A DNA stretch of 64,000 nt from Oscillospiraceae bacterium (GCA_017438745.1 JAFRUS010000053.1:1-64000), one strand, 5' to 3'. Counted from the stretch's first letter, positions 53,613 through 62,287 are shown. The notes: a model not told the origin generated them from the sequence alone. Program-made: numbers and translations.

Positions 53613-53894
53613 ATGTTCAAATTAAAAACATCAAGTGGTAAGAATAATATAACAGGTTATAAGTTATCACTAATAAGAAAGCAAAGAACTATTTCTCAAA
53701 GGCAATTAGCAAAAATGATGCAATTATCGGGATACGATGTTGATCATCATTTTATAAGAAGAATAGAAAATGGTGAAAGATTCGTCACTGATATAGAATT
53801 ACTTGCTTTAAGTCGCGTACTGAATATTCCTATAACAGAATTAATAGATGAATCATCGAGTATCAACGTTAGTACTGAGGACGGAAATTCATAA
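53613..53894 (+). CDS. XRE-family transcriptional regulator
   Basis: 93 residues with one helix-turn-helix of the Cro/C1 type (about 18-72: LSLIRKQRTISQRQLAKMMQ, FIRRIENGERFVTDIELLAL). No second domain. AGAAGG precedes the ATG. It is divergent from the four-small-protein operon and probably represses it through the palindrome at 53482-53515. Confidence 0.88.
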   Translation: MFKLKTSSGKNNITGYKLSLIRKQRTISQRQLAKMMQLSGYDVDHHFIRRIENGERFVTDIELLALSRVLNIPITELIDESSSINVSTEDGNS

Positions 53895-54024
53895 TATATT
53901 GGATTTCGCCATTTCGCCATCATTTTTCGGAAAGAGAGTAATACCAAAATAGGGTATTATTTAAGGTATATTCCGACCATTTTCGCGTTGAACCCACCAA
54001 CTCGAAATCCTTATGAATATATAG

Positions 54025-54070
54025 AAAAAGTCCCGATATACCGCATTACAAACGATATATCGGGACTTTC
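54025..54070 (-). terminator. Terminator of ssrA
   Basis: AAAGTCCCGATAT / ATATCGGGACTTT with a run of T on the minus strand, 32 bp after the tmRNA 3' end. By the island model it belongs to the element. Confidence 0.85.
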
Positions 54071-54083
54071 TTAAACTTTGAAA

Positions 54084-54094
54084 TTTCGCATTTT
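54084..54094. repeat. Right subterminal inverted repeat
   Basis: TTTCGCATTTT is the reverse complement of AAAATGCGAAA at 37480-37490, just inside the left direct repeat. Confidence 0.45.
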
Positions 54095-54101
54095 CGGTAG
54101 A

Positions 54102-54472
54102 TGGAGGCGGCGGGAATTGAACCCGCGTCCGAAAAACTATTCATATAACCTTCTACGAGTGTAGTTTGTCTTTTAAATTCCCGTGATCAGCCGCGGACAA
54201 ACACGCTGGAGAACACGGTAGCCTTTAGGTACAGCCGAAATGCAAAGGCCATCATAACGGTCGTTCACCACTAAGTCAACGCTCTGAATAAGTCGTGGTA
54301 GTCTTAAGCAGAACGGTCAGGGAGCTTACGCTGCCTGGAGTTCGCCGTAGTTACGGCTAACTGTAATACTATTTCTAGCGTTTAATTTTAATTGGATGCC
54401 TTATTTAAGAGGTTGCCCATCCTCTACTCGCTTATTATACTGCAAGATCCCCGTCGAAACCTTTACGCCCCC
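54102..54472 (-). ncRNA. ssrA: tmRNA (transfer-messenger RNA)
   Basis: 371 nt. The 5' end GGGGGCGTAAAGGTTTCGAC is the tmRNA signature. The 3' end GGTTCAATTCCCGCCGCCTCC with discriminator A pairs with it as a tRNA-like acceptor stem (one G-U pair). The CCA is not encoded. The tag reading frame ends NYGELQAA then TAA (stop at 54326-54328); the resume codon upstream is not certain. It rescues stalled ribosomes with SmpB. It starts 3 bp after the smpB stop. Confidence 0.96.
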
Positions 54473-54475
54473 GTA

Positions 54476-54946
54476 TTAATAGTTGTTACGGGACTTCATC
54501 GTGCGGTCAATATCTCTCTTTGCATCGCGCTCTGCTGCAGCATCTCGCTTGTCATAAAGCTTTTTACCCTTGCAGAGACCGACCTGAACTTTTACGTTCG
54601 AGCCTTTGAAGTAGATAGAGATCGGAACAAGTGTAAGTCCGTCACACTTGATCTTTCCGAAGAGCTTTTCAATTTCCTTCTTGTGGAGAAGAAGTTTTCT
54701 TACTCTCATCGGATCACGGTTGAATATGTTGCCTTTTTCATAAGGAGAAATGTGCATACCCTTAATGAACATCTCGCCGTCGTCAATGGAACACCAGCTG
54801 TCCTTAAGGTTTACTCCGCCCTGACGCAATGATTTGACTTCAGTACCGACAAGTTCAATACCTGCTTCGTAGCTTTCAAGTATGAAGTAATCATGTCTTG
54901 CTTTTCTGTTTTCCGATATAGTTTTGAACTTCGTTCTGTCGATCAT
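54476..54946 (-). CDS. smpB: SsrA-binding protein
   Basis: 156 residues, a typical SmpB: KARHDYFILESYEAGIELVG at the start, GTEVKSLRQGGVNLKDSWCS, and the long basic tail KLYDKRDAAAERDAKRDIDR that enters the ribosome decoding centre. It binds tmRNA for trans-translation. GGAAGTGA precedes the ATG. It is transcribed just upstream of ssrA, so the two may be made as one transcript. Confidence 0.97.
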   Translation of the reverse strand: MIDRTKFKTISENRKARHDYFILESYEAGIELVGTEVKSLRQGGVNLKDSWCSIDDGEMFIKGMHISPYEKGNIFNRDPMRVRKLLLHKKEIEKLFGKIKCDGLTLVPISIYFKGSNVKVQVGLCKGKKLYDKRDAAAERDAKRDIDRTMKSRNNY

Positions 54947-54979
54947 TGTATCACTTCCTTCTGAATAAGACTCTTAATT

Positions 54980-55008
54980 AGTATACATCAAATCGGTTAA
55001 ACTGTCAA
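54980..55008 (-). promoter_or_regulatory. Promoter of smpB-ssrA
   Basis: Minus-strand TTGACA, 17 nt, TATACT, about 30 bp upstream of the smpB start. Confidence 0.75.
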
Positions 55009-55023
55009 TGACAATTTGATTAC

Positions 55024-55066
55024 AAAACAAAGCCGCAGTCTGAACCCAAACCACGGCTTTATTTTA
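55024..55066 (-). terminator. Terminator of the GH95 gene
   Basis: AAAGCCG/CGGCTTT stem with a long loop, then TTTGTTTTG on the minus strand; it follows repeat copy F. Confidence 0.6.
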
Positions 55067-55076
55067 CGTTATAATC

Positions 55077-55192
55077 TTAGAAAACACTGATCGAATCATC
55101 AATCCGGCTTCGCCGAATTGATGGGGTGGGGAGATTGTGGGGCTCTGCCCAGTCCCCCGCACTGATTTATCAATAAATCAGCGTTTCCCTAA
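55077..55192. repeat. Dispersed palindromic element, copy F (full, more diverged)
   Basis: Ends TTAGAAAACACTGAT and ATCAGCGTTTCCCTAA; hairpins AATCCGGCTTCGCCGAATT and GGGGCTCTGCCCAG (imperfect), and CTGATTTATCAATAAATCAG. It lies 7 bp after the GH95 stop and so forms its 3' tail. Confidence 0.85.
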
Positions 55193-55199
55193 AGCGAAA

Positions 55200-58100
55200 T
55201 CATTTAAGAAGTATTTCTTTAAGCAGACAGAAGTCGACAATATTAACTTTTCCGTCATCGTTGATATCTGATGAAGTCGAATCTATCGCGGTCCTGTTGC
55301 CGAACATGTAGGTGGAAAGATTCTTAAGGTCAGTTGCATTTACCGATCCGTCTGAATTTACATCACCCTTTACTGCCGAAGCATCTGCTTCGAATTCAAA
55401 CCAGTCAACGTTGAAAAGATAGCTGTCTCCGCCTGTGAATACAAGATAGAGATCCTGAACGCCGCGGCAGTTTTTAACGTCACATTCAAAAGTCCTGTAA
55501 TCGGACCATTCCCCTGTCGGAGTGATGCTGCACGTACCGGCCAGTTTTCCGTCCGGACTGCCAAGTCTTATCTCAACGTCACCGCCGTCACCGGCACTTG
55601 ATGCACTTATGCGGAATGTACCGGCACCGGAACCGAAATCAACACCTGCAACAGCAAGAGAAGATCCGTTCTTTATGTAGCCGATGTCCTTGCCGTCCTC
55701 GACCTGGATACCGCCTGAAAGGATATCACTTTCTTCGGCTTCAAATTTTGCAGAATAAGCTGAGATACCGCTCTGTGAAGCTTCGCCTTCAGCCCATACT
55801 TCAAATTCAGCGACCTGAATGCCGCCTGCATTGTTCTGAGTCGATGTTTCAAGAAGAAGTCTTACATATCTTGCGGAGAATTCAGGAACATTTCTGAGTA
55901 CTGTGGATTTTGTGTTTCCGTAAACTACGTCCACGTCTGTCCATGTGGTTCCGTCATCGCTCTGCTGGAATCTGAAATCGCGGGCATTGTAGTTACCCTC
56001 GCCGTTTACTCCGCCGAATTTTACAGTGTAGCGGTTCACTTCGGTTTTCTCACCGAGATCAACTGTCATCCACTCACCGTTAATCTTGCCCTTTGTGTTC
56101 CACATAGTTGCGTTTCTGCCGTCAGCGGCCGCGGAAGCATCACCTGAAGATGACGTTACCTTCTTGCCCTTTGCTGCATTTGCAAGCATTACCGGCTTTT
56201 CATCAAACGAAAGAAGTCCGCTTAAGTGATATTCCCCGCCCTTTTCTGTTTCAAAGCTTATGGTCTTGTTACCGTAGCGGAGATTACAAACATTACCTGA
56301 GTTTGATATGATGGTTACGTCTGTGAGCTGACCGTTCTGCCAGTTCATTTCTGATACTTCAAAATTGCCTCTTGCACAGAGACCGTTTGCATGACCTGTT
56401 GACCATGCTGCCGGAAGCGCAGGAAGAAGTGTGATCTCATCGTTTGTGCTCTGGAGGAGCATTTCAGCGATACCGGAAGTAAAGCCGAAGTTTCCGTCTA
56501 TCTGGAAAGGTGGATGTGCGTCCCAGAGGTTTGCGTAAAGTCGTCCGCTTTCGGTACCGTTAACAGGCGAGATAAGGAGCTTTACAAGATTGTAGGCATG
56601 CTCACCGTCTCTGAGTCTTGCCCAGCAGTTGAGTTTCCATGCTTCCGACCAGCCTGTACCTGCATCTCCGCGGTTTTTGAGAGCCTGTGCTGCAGCCGCG
56701 GATATTTCCGCATTGGTAACCGGATTGTATTCATTTCCAGGGAAGAGTCCGTAGATATGTGAGATGTGTCTGTGAGTCTCACGCGGATTATCCCAGTCCT
56801 CAGCCCACTCCATGAGCTGTCCGTGTTTTCCGGCAGCCGGAGGCTTTATAAGTGAAAGTGTCTTTTCATAATTGCTGTATAAAGATTCGGATTTGCCGAG
56901 TATGCGCGAAGCATCAACAACATCCTGGAAAAGCTCACGGGTAATGGCGTTATCCATTGTAACTCCGGCAGATACATAATGATTTGCACTTACCGGCAGA
57001 GCCAGTTCCGGTGATACACCAGGACTTATCACCCTGTATTCCTGACCGCCGAAGCTCTGGCTTATCATGAGTTTGTCGAGGAATTTTGCACTTCCTTCGA
57101 TAACTGGATATATCTCAGCAAGATACTGCTCATCCTGATTGAATTCATAGGCATCGTAGAGCATATTGGATACCCATGCGCCGCCGACCGGCCAGAGTCC
57201 CCACGATCCGTCTATCGGACCGGTACGGTTCCAGAGGTCTGTATTGTGATGAAGCACCCAGCCCTCATTTATACCGTACTGAACCTTTGCAGTTTTGCTT
57301 CCGTTTACCGTCAGAGCCTTTGCCTTTTCAACGAATGGTTCGAAGCATTCAGCAAGGTTTGTGGTAAATGCCGGCCAGTAGTTCATTTCATAGTTTATGT
57401 TTGTAGTGGATTTACTTCCCCAGGCAGGTGAAGAATACTTGTTCCAGATACCCTGAAGGTTCATGGCCTGTGCATCACGGGAAGCGCTTATCATGAGATA
57501 GCGTCCGTACTGGAAAAGTGTCTCTACCATTTTCGGATCGTTAGTCTTTCCGAATTCCGAAATACGTGTTTCCACTGTCTTTGAATTTGTAACAGCACTG
57601 TCACCGCCGAGTTCGACGTCTACTCTCTTGAACAGTGCCTGATAGTCTTTAAGATGGTTTTCATAGAGCTCGTCCCAGGATTTGCCCTCAGCCTTTTTCA
57701 TATCGGCTGCTGCATCACCTTTTTCATCGCCGTTGCAGGTCTGAGCGTCAACGAAGTTCGTTCTTATCGTTGTGAGGATCATTACGGAATCGCATCCGTT
57801 TACGTTTACTTTTCCGTTTGAGGCAGATACAGTACCGCCGTCACCTATCACCTTTGTTCTTGCCGAATAGTAAACTGCTCCCTTTGTCCAGCAGTCTTCA
57901 TCTCCGTGACCGTTGGCTACAAGAGTATCGTTTCCGTCATTTGTAACTGCACCGTTTAAAAGGCCGTCATATCCGACAGTCATGGAAACAGATCCGGTAC
58001 TTTCGCAGGTGATCCTTGTAACCATTACCTGATCCGGGTAGCTGACAAACGATTCCCTGCGGTATTTCTTTCCCTGATAAGTATACGATGAGCTTGCCAC

Positions 58101-58637
58101 AGCAGTGTTCATATCGAGTTCACGGCTGTAATTCTGAACATTTTCATGTCCCATAGAAAGCTTTACCATGCCGACCTTCTGATATTTGGCCTGTCCGCCG
58201 CCTATCATCTTTGATCCTACTATACTGTCGGCTTCTGCGTATTTGCCCTGTTTGATAAGATCCTGAACTGTCTTCAGGTTATTCGCAGCACCTTCCCTGT
58301 CATTTGAGCCGGGTCCTGCACTCCAGACGGTACATTCATTAAGATCGATCCATTCAGTCGGACAGTTTCCGTATACCATCGCACCTATACGTCCGTTTCC
58401 GAGAGGAAGCGCCCGGTAGAATGACTCACTGTTGTCCCAGCAGTTATCAGTACTTTTAGTACCGGCTTCGCTGGTATAATGCATTACCAGATCCTCGTCA
58501 TAGTCATAGTTCTGCGCTGCATACGCTGTGTCGGTCGCAATAAATTCCGGAGCAAGCCACTGTCCCTGCACAACTGATGAAGTAAGCAGGAAACAGGATG
58601 CTGCCGAAAAAGCCAGCATTCTTCTTAAAACATTCAT
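55200..58637 (-). CDS. Secreted GH95 alpha-L-fucosidase with two accessory domains and dockerin
   Basis: 1145 residues: signal peptide, GH95 catalytic region (about 45-790; YRALPLGNGRIGAMVYGN, WIDLNECTVWSAGP, NYEMNYWPA and the catalytic-base segment HPPFQIDGNFGF). A discoidin/F5-8C (CBM32-like) domain spans about 810-950, followed by a CBM6/35-like domain (about 960-1080, KFEAEESDILSGGIQ) and a dockerin (1085-1145; DVNSDGSVNATDLKNLSTYM, DINDDGKVNIVDFCLL). It likely removes fucose (or galactose) from plant or host glycans on a cellulosome. The ATG at 58637 is preferred; the TTG at 58658 lacks a site. Confidence 0.93.
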   Translation of the reverse strand: MNVLRRMLAFSAASCFLLTSSVVQGQWLAPEFIATDTAYAAQNYDYDEDLVMHYTSEAGTKSTDNCWDNSESFYRALPLGNGRIGAMVYGNCPTEWIDLNECTVWSAGPGSNDREGAANNLKTVQDLIKQGKYAEADSIVGSKMIGGGQAKYQKVGMVKLSMGHENVQNYSRELDMNTAVASSSYTYQGKKYRRESFVSYPDQVMVTRITCESTGSVSMTVGYDGLLNGAVTNDGNDTLVANGHGDEDCWTKGAVYYSARTKVIGDGGTVSASNGKVNVNGCDSVMILTTIRTNFVDAQTCNGDEKGDAAADMKKAEGKSWDELYENHLKDYQALFKRVDVELGGDSAVTNSKTVETRISEFGKTNDPKMVETLFQYGRYLMISASRDAQAMNLQGIWNKYSSPAWGSKSTTNINYEMNYWPAFTTNLAECFEPFVEKAKALTVNGSKTAKVQYGINEGWVLHHNTDLWNRTGPIDGSWGLWPVGGAWVSNMLYDAYEFNQDEQYLAEIYPVIEGSAKFLDKLMISQSFGGQEYRVISPGVSPELALPVSANHYVSAGVTMDNAITRELFQDVVDASRILGKSESLYSNYEKTLSLIKPPAAGKHGQLMEWAEDWDNPRETHRHISHIYGLFPGNEYNPVTNAEISAAAAQALKNRGDAGTGWSEAWKLNCWARLRDGEHAYNLVKLLISPVNGTESGRLYANLWDAHPPFQIDGNFGFTSGIAEMLLQSTNDEITLLPALPAAWSTGHANGLCARGNFEVSEMNWQNGQLTDVTIISNSGNVCNLRYGNKTISFETEKGGEYHLSGLLSFDEKPVMLANAAKGKKVTSSSGDASAAADGRNATMWNTKGKINGEWMTVDLGEKTEVNRYTVKFGGVNGEGNYNARDFRFQQSDDGTTWTDVDVVYGNTKSTVLRNVPEFSARYVRLLLETSTQNNAGGIQVAEFEVWAEGEASQSGISAYSAKFEAEESDILSGGIQVEDGKDIGYIKNGSSLAVAGVDFGSGAGTFRISASSAGDGGDVEIRLGSPDGKLAGTCSITPTGEWSDYRTFECDVKNCRGVQDLYLVFTGGDSYLFNVDWFEFEADASAVKGDVNSDGSVNATDLKNLSTYMFGNRTAIDSTSSDINDDGKVNIVDFCLLKEILLK

Positions 58638-58724
58638 AAAAATCCTACCCCTTGTCAAAATACTTTACACATACACGATGATCATACAGAGCCAATCCCT
58701 GTATGCACTACATCGGATATACAT

Positions 58725-58753
58725 ATTATAGCACACTGTACGAATATTTGCAA
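58725..58753 (-). promoter_or_regulatory. Predicted promoter of the GH95 gene
   Basis: Minus-strand TTGCAA, 17 nt, TATAAT, about 90 bp upstream of the start. Confidence 0.6.
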
Positions 58754-58897
58754 CATATCAGAGATTATTTTAGTATTTATTTTGACGTTGGCCAGAAATA
58801 CCACTATTTACTGCATAAATATCTTTTTACAGAATCAGCTTGATTCAATAATATTCTCTATGAAATTTATAAATATTCAAACAAATAATAATATCTC

Positions 58898-58926
58898 TTG
58901 ATAATAATTTGTTTATATGATATAAT
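58898..58926 (+). promoter_or_regulatory. Predicted promoter of the GTG-started diguanylate cyclase
   Basis: TTGATA, 17 nt, TATAAT; about 138 bp before the start codon. Confidence 0.65.
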
Positions 58927-58979
58927 ATTATTGTAAACGACATATTCATTTGCCATACATCGTTTTTATGATATACCGG

Positions 58980-59031
58980 ATAACGACTGAAAATTCCGCT
59001 TTAGTTTACTGTCAGATTTTTCAGCCGTTAT
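58980..59031 (+). promoter_or_regulatory. Long leader hairpin
   Basis: Arms ATAACGACTGAAAA / TTTTCAGCCGTTAT (one mismatch) in the leader, ending about 20 nt before the GGGGGGAG ribosome-binding site. It has no T run; it may control translation. Confidence 0.5.
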
Positions 59032-59064
59032 GAAATGTACTTAACATCATGGGGGGAGTATTAA

Positions 59065-60231
59065 GTGGAAGATACAGCTATTTATATTTCATACGCTATT
59101 ACAGAAGCTTTCTGTATTTGTTTTGCACTGGGCATTATTGTAAAGTCGAACAAAAACGTTGGTACAGACCTTCAGATGAAACACTTCAAAGGAATGTCCA
59201 TGTTTTTCATCATGTATCTCATCAGCGACAGCTGGTGGGCTCTTGGTCAGGGCGGGATAATTTCATTCAGCCGTACGCTGAATAAAATATCCAGTGCCGC
59301 GGGCCTTGTTTCTGTTTCGCTCCTTACACTGGCCTGGTGCATATTTGTTATATACCGTATAGGCAATATAAAAGTCAGAAAAATGAATGTGCTTAAGGGA
59401 ATACACTATTCCGCTGCGGCTGTTGACTGTATTCTGATCATTGGTTCTGTTTTTAATGATTTCTATTTTTATATCGACGAAAACGATATATATCAGCTTT
59501 CACCGGGATACAACGTACATCTTATACTGGTCTTCTTCCAGCTTTTCGGAAGCGGAGTCTTTTCATTCGCACAGAGTTTCAAAAACACTCAGGTCAAAAT
59601 GAAAAAGGAATACCGTCTGCCGCTGCTGTTTATCATACTTCCTGCTGCAGCTGCAGTACTTGAAGGAATGCTTCCTCTTTCTCCGATCGTACCGCTCGGT
59701 ACTTTTCTGGCTATTCACCTTGCATTTCTCGAAATACAGAACAGTGAGATCTACTCTGACGCACTTACAGGACTCAATAACCGCAGAAGTATGGAACTCT
59801 TCCTGCAGGACATGATACATAACTCTTCGGAAGACAATTCCTTCTGCGTATACATGATAGACGTCAACGACTTTAAACTGGTAAACGATAAATTCGGACA
59901 TCTTGCGGGAGACAGAGCTCTTCAGCTTGTGGCGGAAGCCATTCATAAAATATCCGACGCCAGCCGCGGCTTCTGTGCAAGGTACGGCGGAGATGAATTC
60001 GTACTTATTATGAGTAAACCTGATGAAGATCTTCAGAAGACAGTACAGGACGAAGTAAATATACTTCGTAACACCTGTGCCGACCTTCTTCCCCAGATCT
60101 CAATAAGCGCCGGATTTACGATATGTAACTCTTCATCAGTTACAGCAGCACAGCTGATCGCCCAGGCTGATGAAAAGCTGTATGTACAGAAAGAAATATA
60201 CCACGGACGAAAAAAGGCTGCGGAAGTATAA
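59065..60231 (+). CDS. Membrane diguanylate cyclase
   Basis: 388 residues. Six or seven TM helices in the first 220 residues (MASE-like sensor), then a GGDEF domain with YSDALTGLNNRRSMELF and ARYGGDEFVLIMS. No RxxD inhibitory site. It makes c-di-GMP. The start is GTG (59065), with GGGGGGAG 6 nt upstream. It is the third active-looking cyclase in the window. Confidence 0.9.
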   Translation: MEDTAIYISYAITEAFCICFALGIIVKSNKNVGTDLQMKHFKGMSMFFIMYLISDSWWALGQGGIISFSRTLNKISSAAGLVSVSLLTLAWCIFVIYRIGNIKVRKMNVLKGIHYSAAAVDCILIIGSVFNDFYFYIDENDIYQLSPGYNVHLILVFFQLFGSGVFSFAQSFKNTQVKMKKEYRLPLLFIILPAAAAVLEGMLPLSPIVPLGTFLAIHLAFLEIQNSEIYSDALTGLNNRRSMELFLQDMIHNSSEDNSFCVYMIDVNDFKLVNDKFGHLAGDRALQLVAEAIHKISDASRGFCARYGGDEFVLIMSKPDEDLQKTVQDEVNILRNTCADLLPQISISAGFTICNSSSVTAAQLIAQADEKLYVQKEIYHGRKKAAEV

Positions 60232-60266
60232 AAGATACAAATCAATGGCGTAACTAACTCTCAACA

Positions 60267-60320
60267 AAAACTGCATATCCTGAACCTCACAAAATTATGT
60301 GAGCAGGATATGCAGTTTTT
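60267..60320. terminator. Bidirectional terminator
   Basis: A long stem AAAACTGCATATCCTG / CAGGATATGCAGTTTT with an inner CTCACA/TGTGAG pair, between convergent genes. Confidence 0.9.
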
Positions 60321-60988
60321 TATTTTATCGCATAGTATCCGCTCTGAAGATATGAGAGCCAGAATATTTCCGATACAGCAAAGCCTGTTTTTCTCAGAAG
60401 TTCAAGATGATCAGATACTGTAACCGGAAAATATTCCGTATTGTATCTTCCAGTATGATGAGCAGCTTCTTCAGGAGTCCTGCCGGCATTAAGTCCGAAG
60501 TTTTCTATTCGTTTTAAAACAATGTTCTTACCCGTTTCTGTAAACGGAGCCGTGTTTTCAAAACAGATAAACATGCCGCCCTGTTTCAGTGCACGGAAAC
60601 AGTTTTTTACAGCTGTTTCTCTCTGGCTGCGGTCAAAATAATGATGACACTGTATGGCTGTGACTACGTCGAATCTGTTTTCAAATTCAAGTTCCTCTGA
60701 TCCGCACATACAGAATTCTACGTTCTTTCCTGTAAGCTTTTCCCGTGCGCCTTCGAGCATTTTCTCCGAAGGATCACATAATACAAGTTCCAAAAGGTTT
60801 AATGTTTCCGATGCCTGCAGTCCCATTCTTCCGGTACCGCATCCGGTATCAAGAAGCGAAATGCTCCGGTCACCGAAATAAGTCCTGATAAGGTCCGTTA
60901 TCTGATCATAGATCTCATCATAAAGCGGAATCACTTTTCTTATTTTGTTATCATATATTTCTGAACAGAATGCGCTTTTGTTATCCAT
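60320..60988 (-). CDS. Class I SAM-dependent methyltransferase
   Basis: 222 residues, motif I LLDTGCGTGRMGLQ (about 45-58), motif II-like LVLCDPSEKMLEGA, and FDVVTAIQCHHYFDRS. Cytoplasmic. The acceptor cannot be told from sequence. AAAGG precedes the ATG. Confidence 0.88.
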   Translation of the reverse strand: MDNKSAFCSEIYDNKIRKVIPLYDEIYDQITDLIRTYFGDRSISLLDTGCGTGRMGLQASETLNLLELVLCDPSEKMLEGAREKLTGKNVEFCMCGSEELEFENRFDVVTAIQCHHYFDRSQRETAVKNCFRALKQGGMFICFENTAPFTETGKNIVLKRIENFGLNAGRTPEEAAHHTGRYNTEYFPVTVSDHLELLRKTGFAVSEIFWLSYLQSGYYAIK

Positions 60989-61099
60989 CTCTTACCTTTC
61001 CGTCAATTCGTCTGATCTCTTATCTATATCATAGCGCAACCGCTACTCATTTTGCAGTGAACTCCATCGTTTCATCTCACACAGTCCCTTTCAATATCC

Positions 61100-61699
61100 T
61101 CAAGAAAGCCCCGTCTTCCACGCAGTAAATTCGCCCGTCCAGTATTTCTTCGGAAGGATAATTACCGAATCGCATTTATCAGGCGCTGCTATTATCGGAT
61201 AAACGCTGCCGTTGATACAGTTTCCCGGAATGTCCTTGCGAAACACCATTACCGACATGAACTTTACCGGTATTTCTTTATCACCTATAGCCACTGGAAA
61301 CTCCAGAGACGTTCTGTCATATTCAGCAGTTACTATTTCAGCTGCTTTTCTGTACTTTTCCGGTATCTCCTCCGAAGGTTTACCTTTATATGAAAAAATA
61401 ATGTGCGCAGTATCTTTCAGTATCTCCGGATTTTCCTCGCCTATCTCATCTGTGGTATAAATAAAATTAGCCGGATGATCTCCCCTGGCATTCGGATCAA
61501 ACAACGCCACATTCGCCTGAAGGAGTACAGCGTAATAAATCTTACCGTATTTAAACAGAGTATTCTTGTCTCTATAAATCTGATAAAGTCCATCAGTTGT
61601 ACGTAACCATGTCGGCATAGGAAGAATTTTGAAACGTATCGGATTTTTACTGTAATTCTCCCTCATTCTGTAAAGATTTTCTTTTAATTCGATCTCCAT
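61100..61699 (-). CDS. Unknown soluble protein
   Basis: 199 residues, no signal or TM segments. It includes NLYRMRENYSKNPIRFKILP and LPKKYWTGEFTAWKTGL. No family is recognised. GAGGATTTAGGAT precedes the ATG. It is followed, in the same direction, by no close gene, and is preceded by two small membrane-protein genes. Confidence 0.6.
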   Translation of the reverse strand: MEIELKENLYRMRENYSKNPIRFKILPMPTWLRTTDGLYQIYRDKNTLFKYGKIYYAVLLQANVALFDPNARGDHPANFIYTTDEIGEENPEILKDTAHIIFSYKGKPSEEIPEKYRKAAEIVTAEYDRTSLEFPVAIGDKEIPVKFMSVMVFRKDIPGNCINGSVYPIIAAPDKCDSVIILPKKYWTGEFTAWKTGLS

Positions 61700-61727
61700 A
61701 TCCTAAATCCTCATATCCAAATTTCTA

Positions 61728-61922
61728 TTAACAAAGTAACACTGCCAAACCGCACAAAAGAGCCACTATTAGAAGACATGCTCCAACAACTAATGTTTTC
61801 TTTGATTTACTGAATAACCCATCAAAAATCTCGCATACACCAACAATAAGGCTAATACCACCTATCATAAAAACAAAAACACCTATAAGAAGTTTTATAA
61901 GAAATTCTATCAAATCAAACAC
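61728..61922 (-). CDS. Small two-helix membrane protein
   Basis: 64 residues, with two TM helices (about 4-32 and 43-63) and a short basic loop (SKSKK). The start is GTG (61922), with AGGGG about 11 nt upstream. Unknown function; it lies between the 111-residue and 199-residue genes. Confidence 0.6.
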   Translation of the reverse strand: MFDLIEFLIKLLIGVFVFMIGGISLIVGVCEIFDGLFSKSKKTLVVGACLLIVALLCGLAVLLC

Positions 61923-61951
61923 TGGTACAATACCCCTAAAGAACGCTTCCT

Positions 61952-62287
61952 TTATTTCTTCTCCAGTTTACTGATCTTCACTGATGAAGCAATTGCATAT
62001 ACAAACAGAATAATAAGCACAAGCGCCTGAAAAACAGTATATATAACATTGTCAAACAAGCATGATAATCCTATAAAAACGAATTCCATGAAAGTGAAAA
62101 GAAAAGCAATCCCTGATTGTCTGTAATAAGGTTTCTTATACATTTTTTCACGTTCTTCTTTCGAAGCATATATATAAGCATTATTCATGAGTTTTCCCTT
62201 TTCCATAAAACTCATAATACTCAGAAACAAGTTGATCCCGGCTATTGCAAATATAATTAACGATACGATTAATTTTCCTTTATCCAT
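61952..62287 (-). CDS. Small membrane protein, DUF3784-like
   Basis: 111 residues, three TM helices (about 5-27, 58-78, 83-103). The loop KEEREKMYKKPYYRQSGI recalls DUF3784 proteins, but the match is loose. AGGGGAA precedes the ATG. Confidence 0.6.
   Translation of the reverse strand: MDKGKLIVSLIIFAIAGINLFLSIMSFMEKGKLMNNAYIYASKEEREKMYKKPYYRQSGIAFLFTFMEFVFIGLSCLFDNVIYTVFQALVLIILFVYAIASSVKISKLEKK

Larger units (their letters stand above)
53895..54100. other. Right end of the island with repeated TTTCGC-type motifs
   Basis: A non-coding stretch with ATTTCGCC (twice, about 53903-53919), TTTTTCGG, CCATTTTCGCG and ATTTCGCATTTTCGG near the ssrA border. It also has AATACC-N7-GGTATT near 53940. The motifs could be recombinase arm sites. 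Confidence 0.4.
37456..54111. mobile_element. Proposed integrative element at the ssrA 3' end
   Basis: The 11-bp direct repeat ATGGAGGCGGC is present at 37456-37466 and at 54101-54111, where it is the 3' end of the tmRNA gene. Just inside are AAAATGCGAAA (37480-37490) and its reverse complement TTTCGCATTTT (54084-54094). The inside holds recombinases and accessory genes, with no core or dockerin genes and none of the 110-bp repeats. The extent is a proposal; the attachment core is short. Confidence 0.5.
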
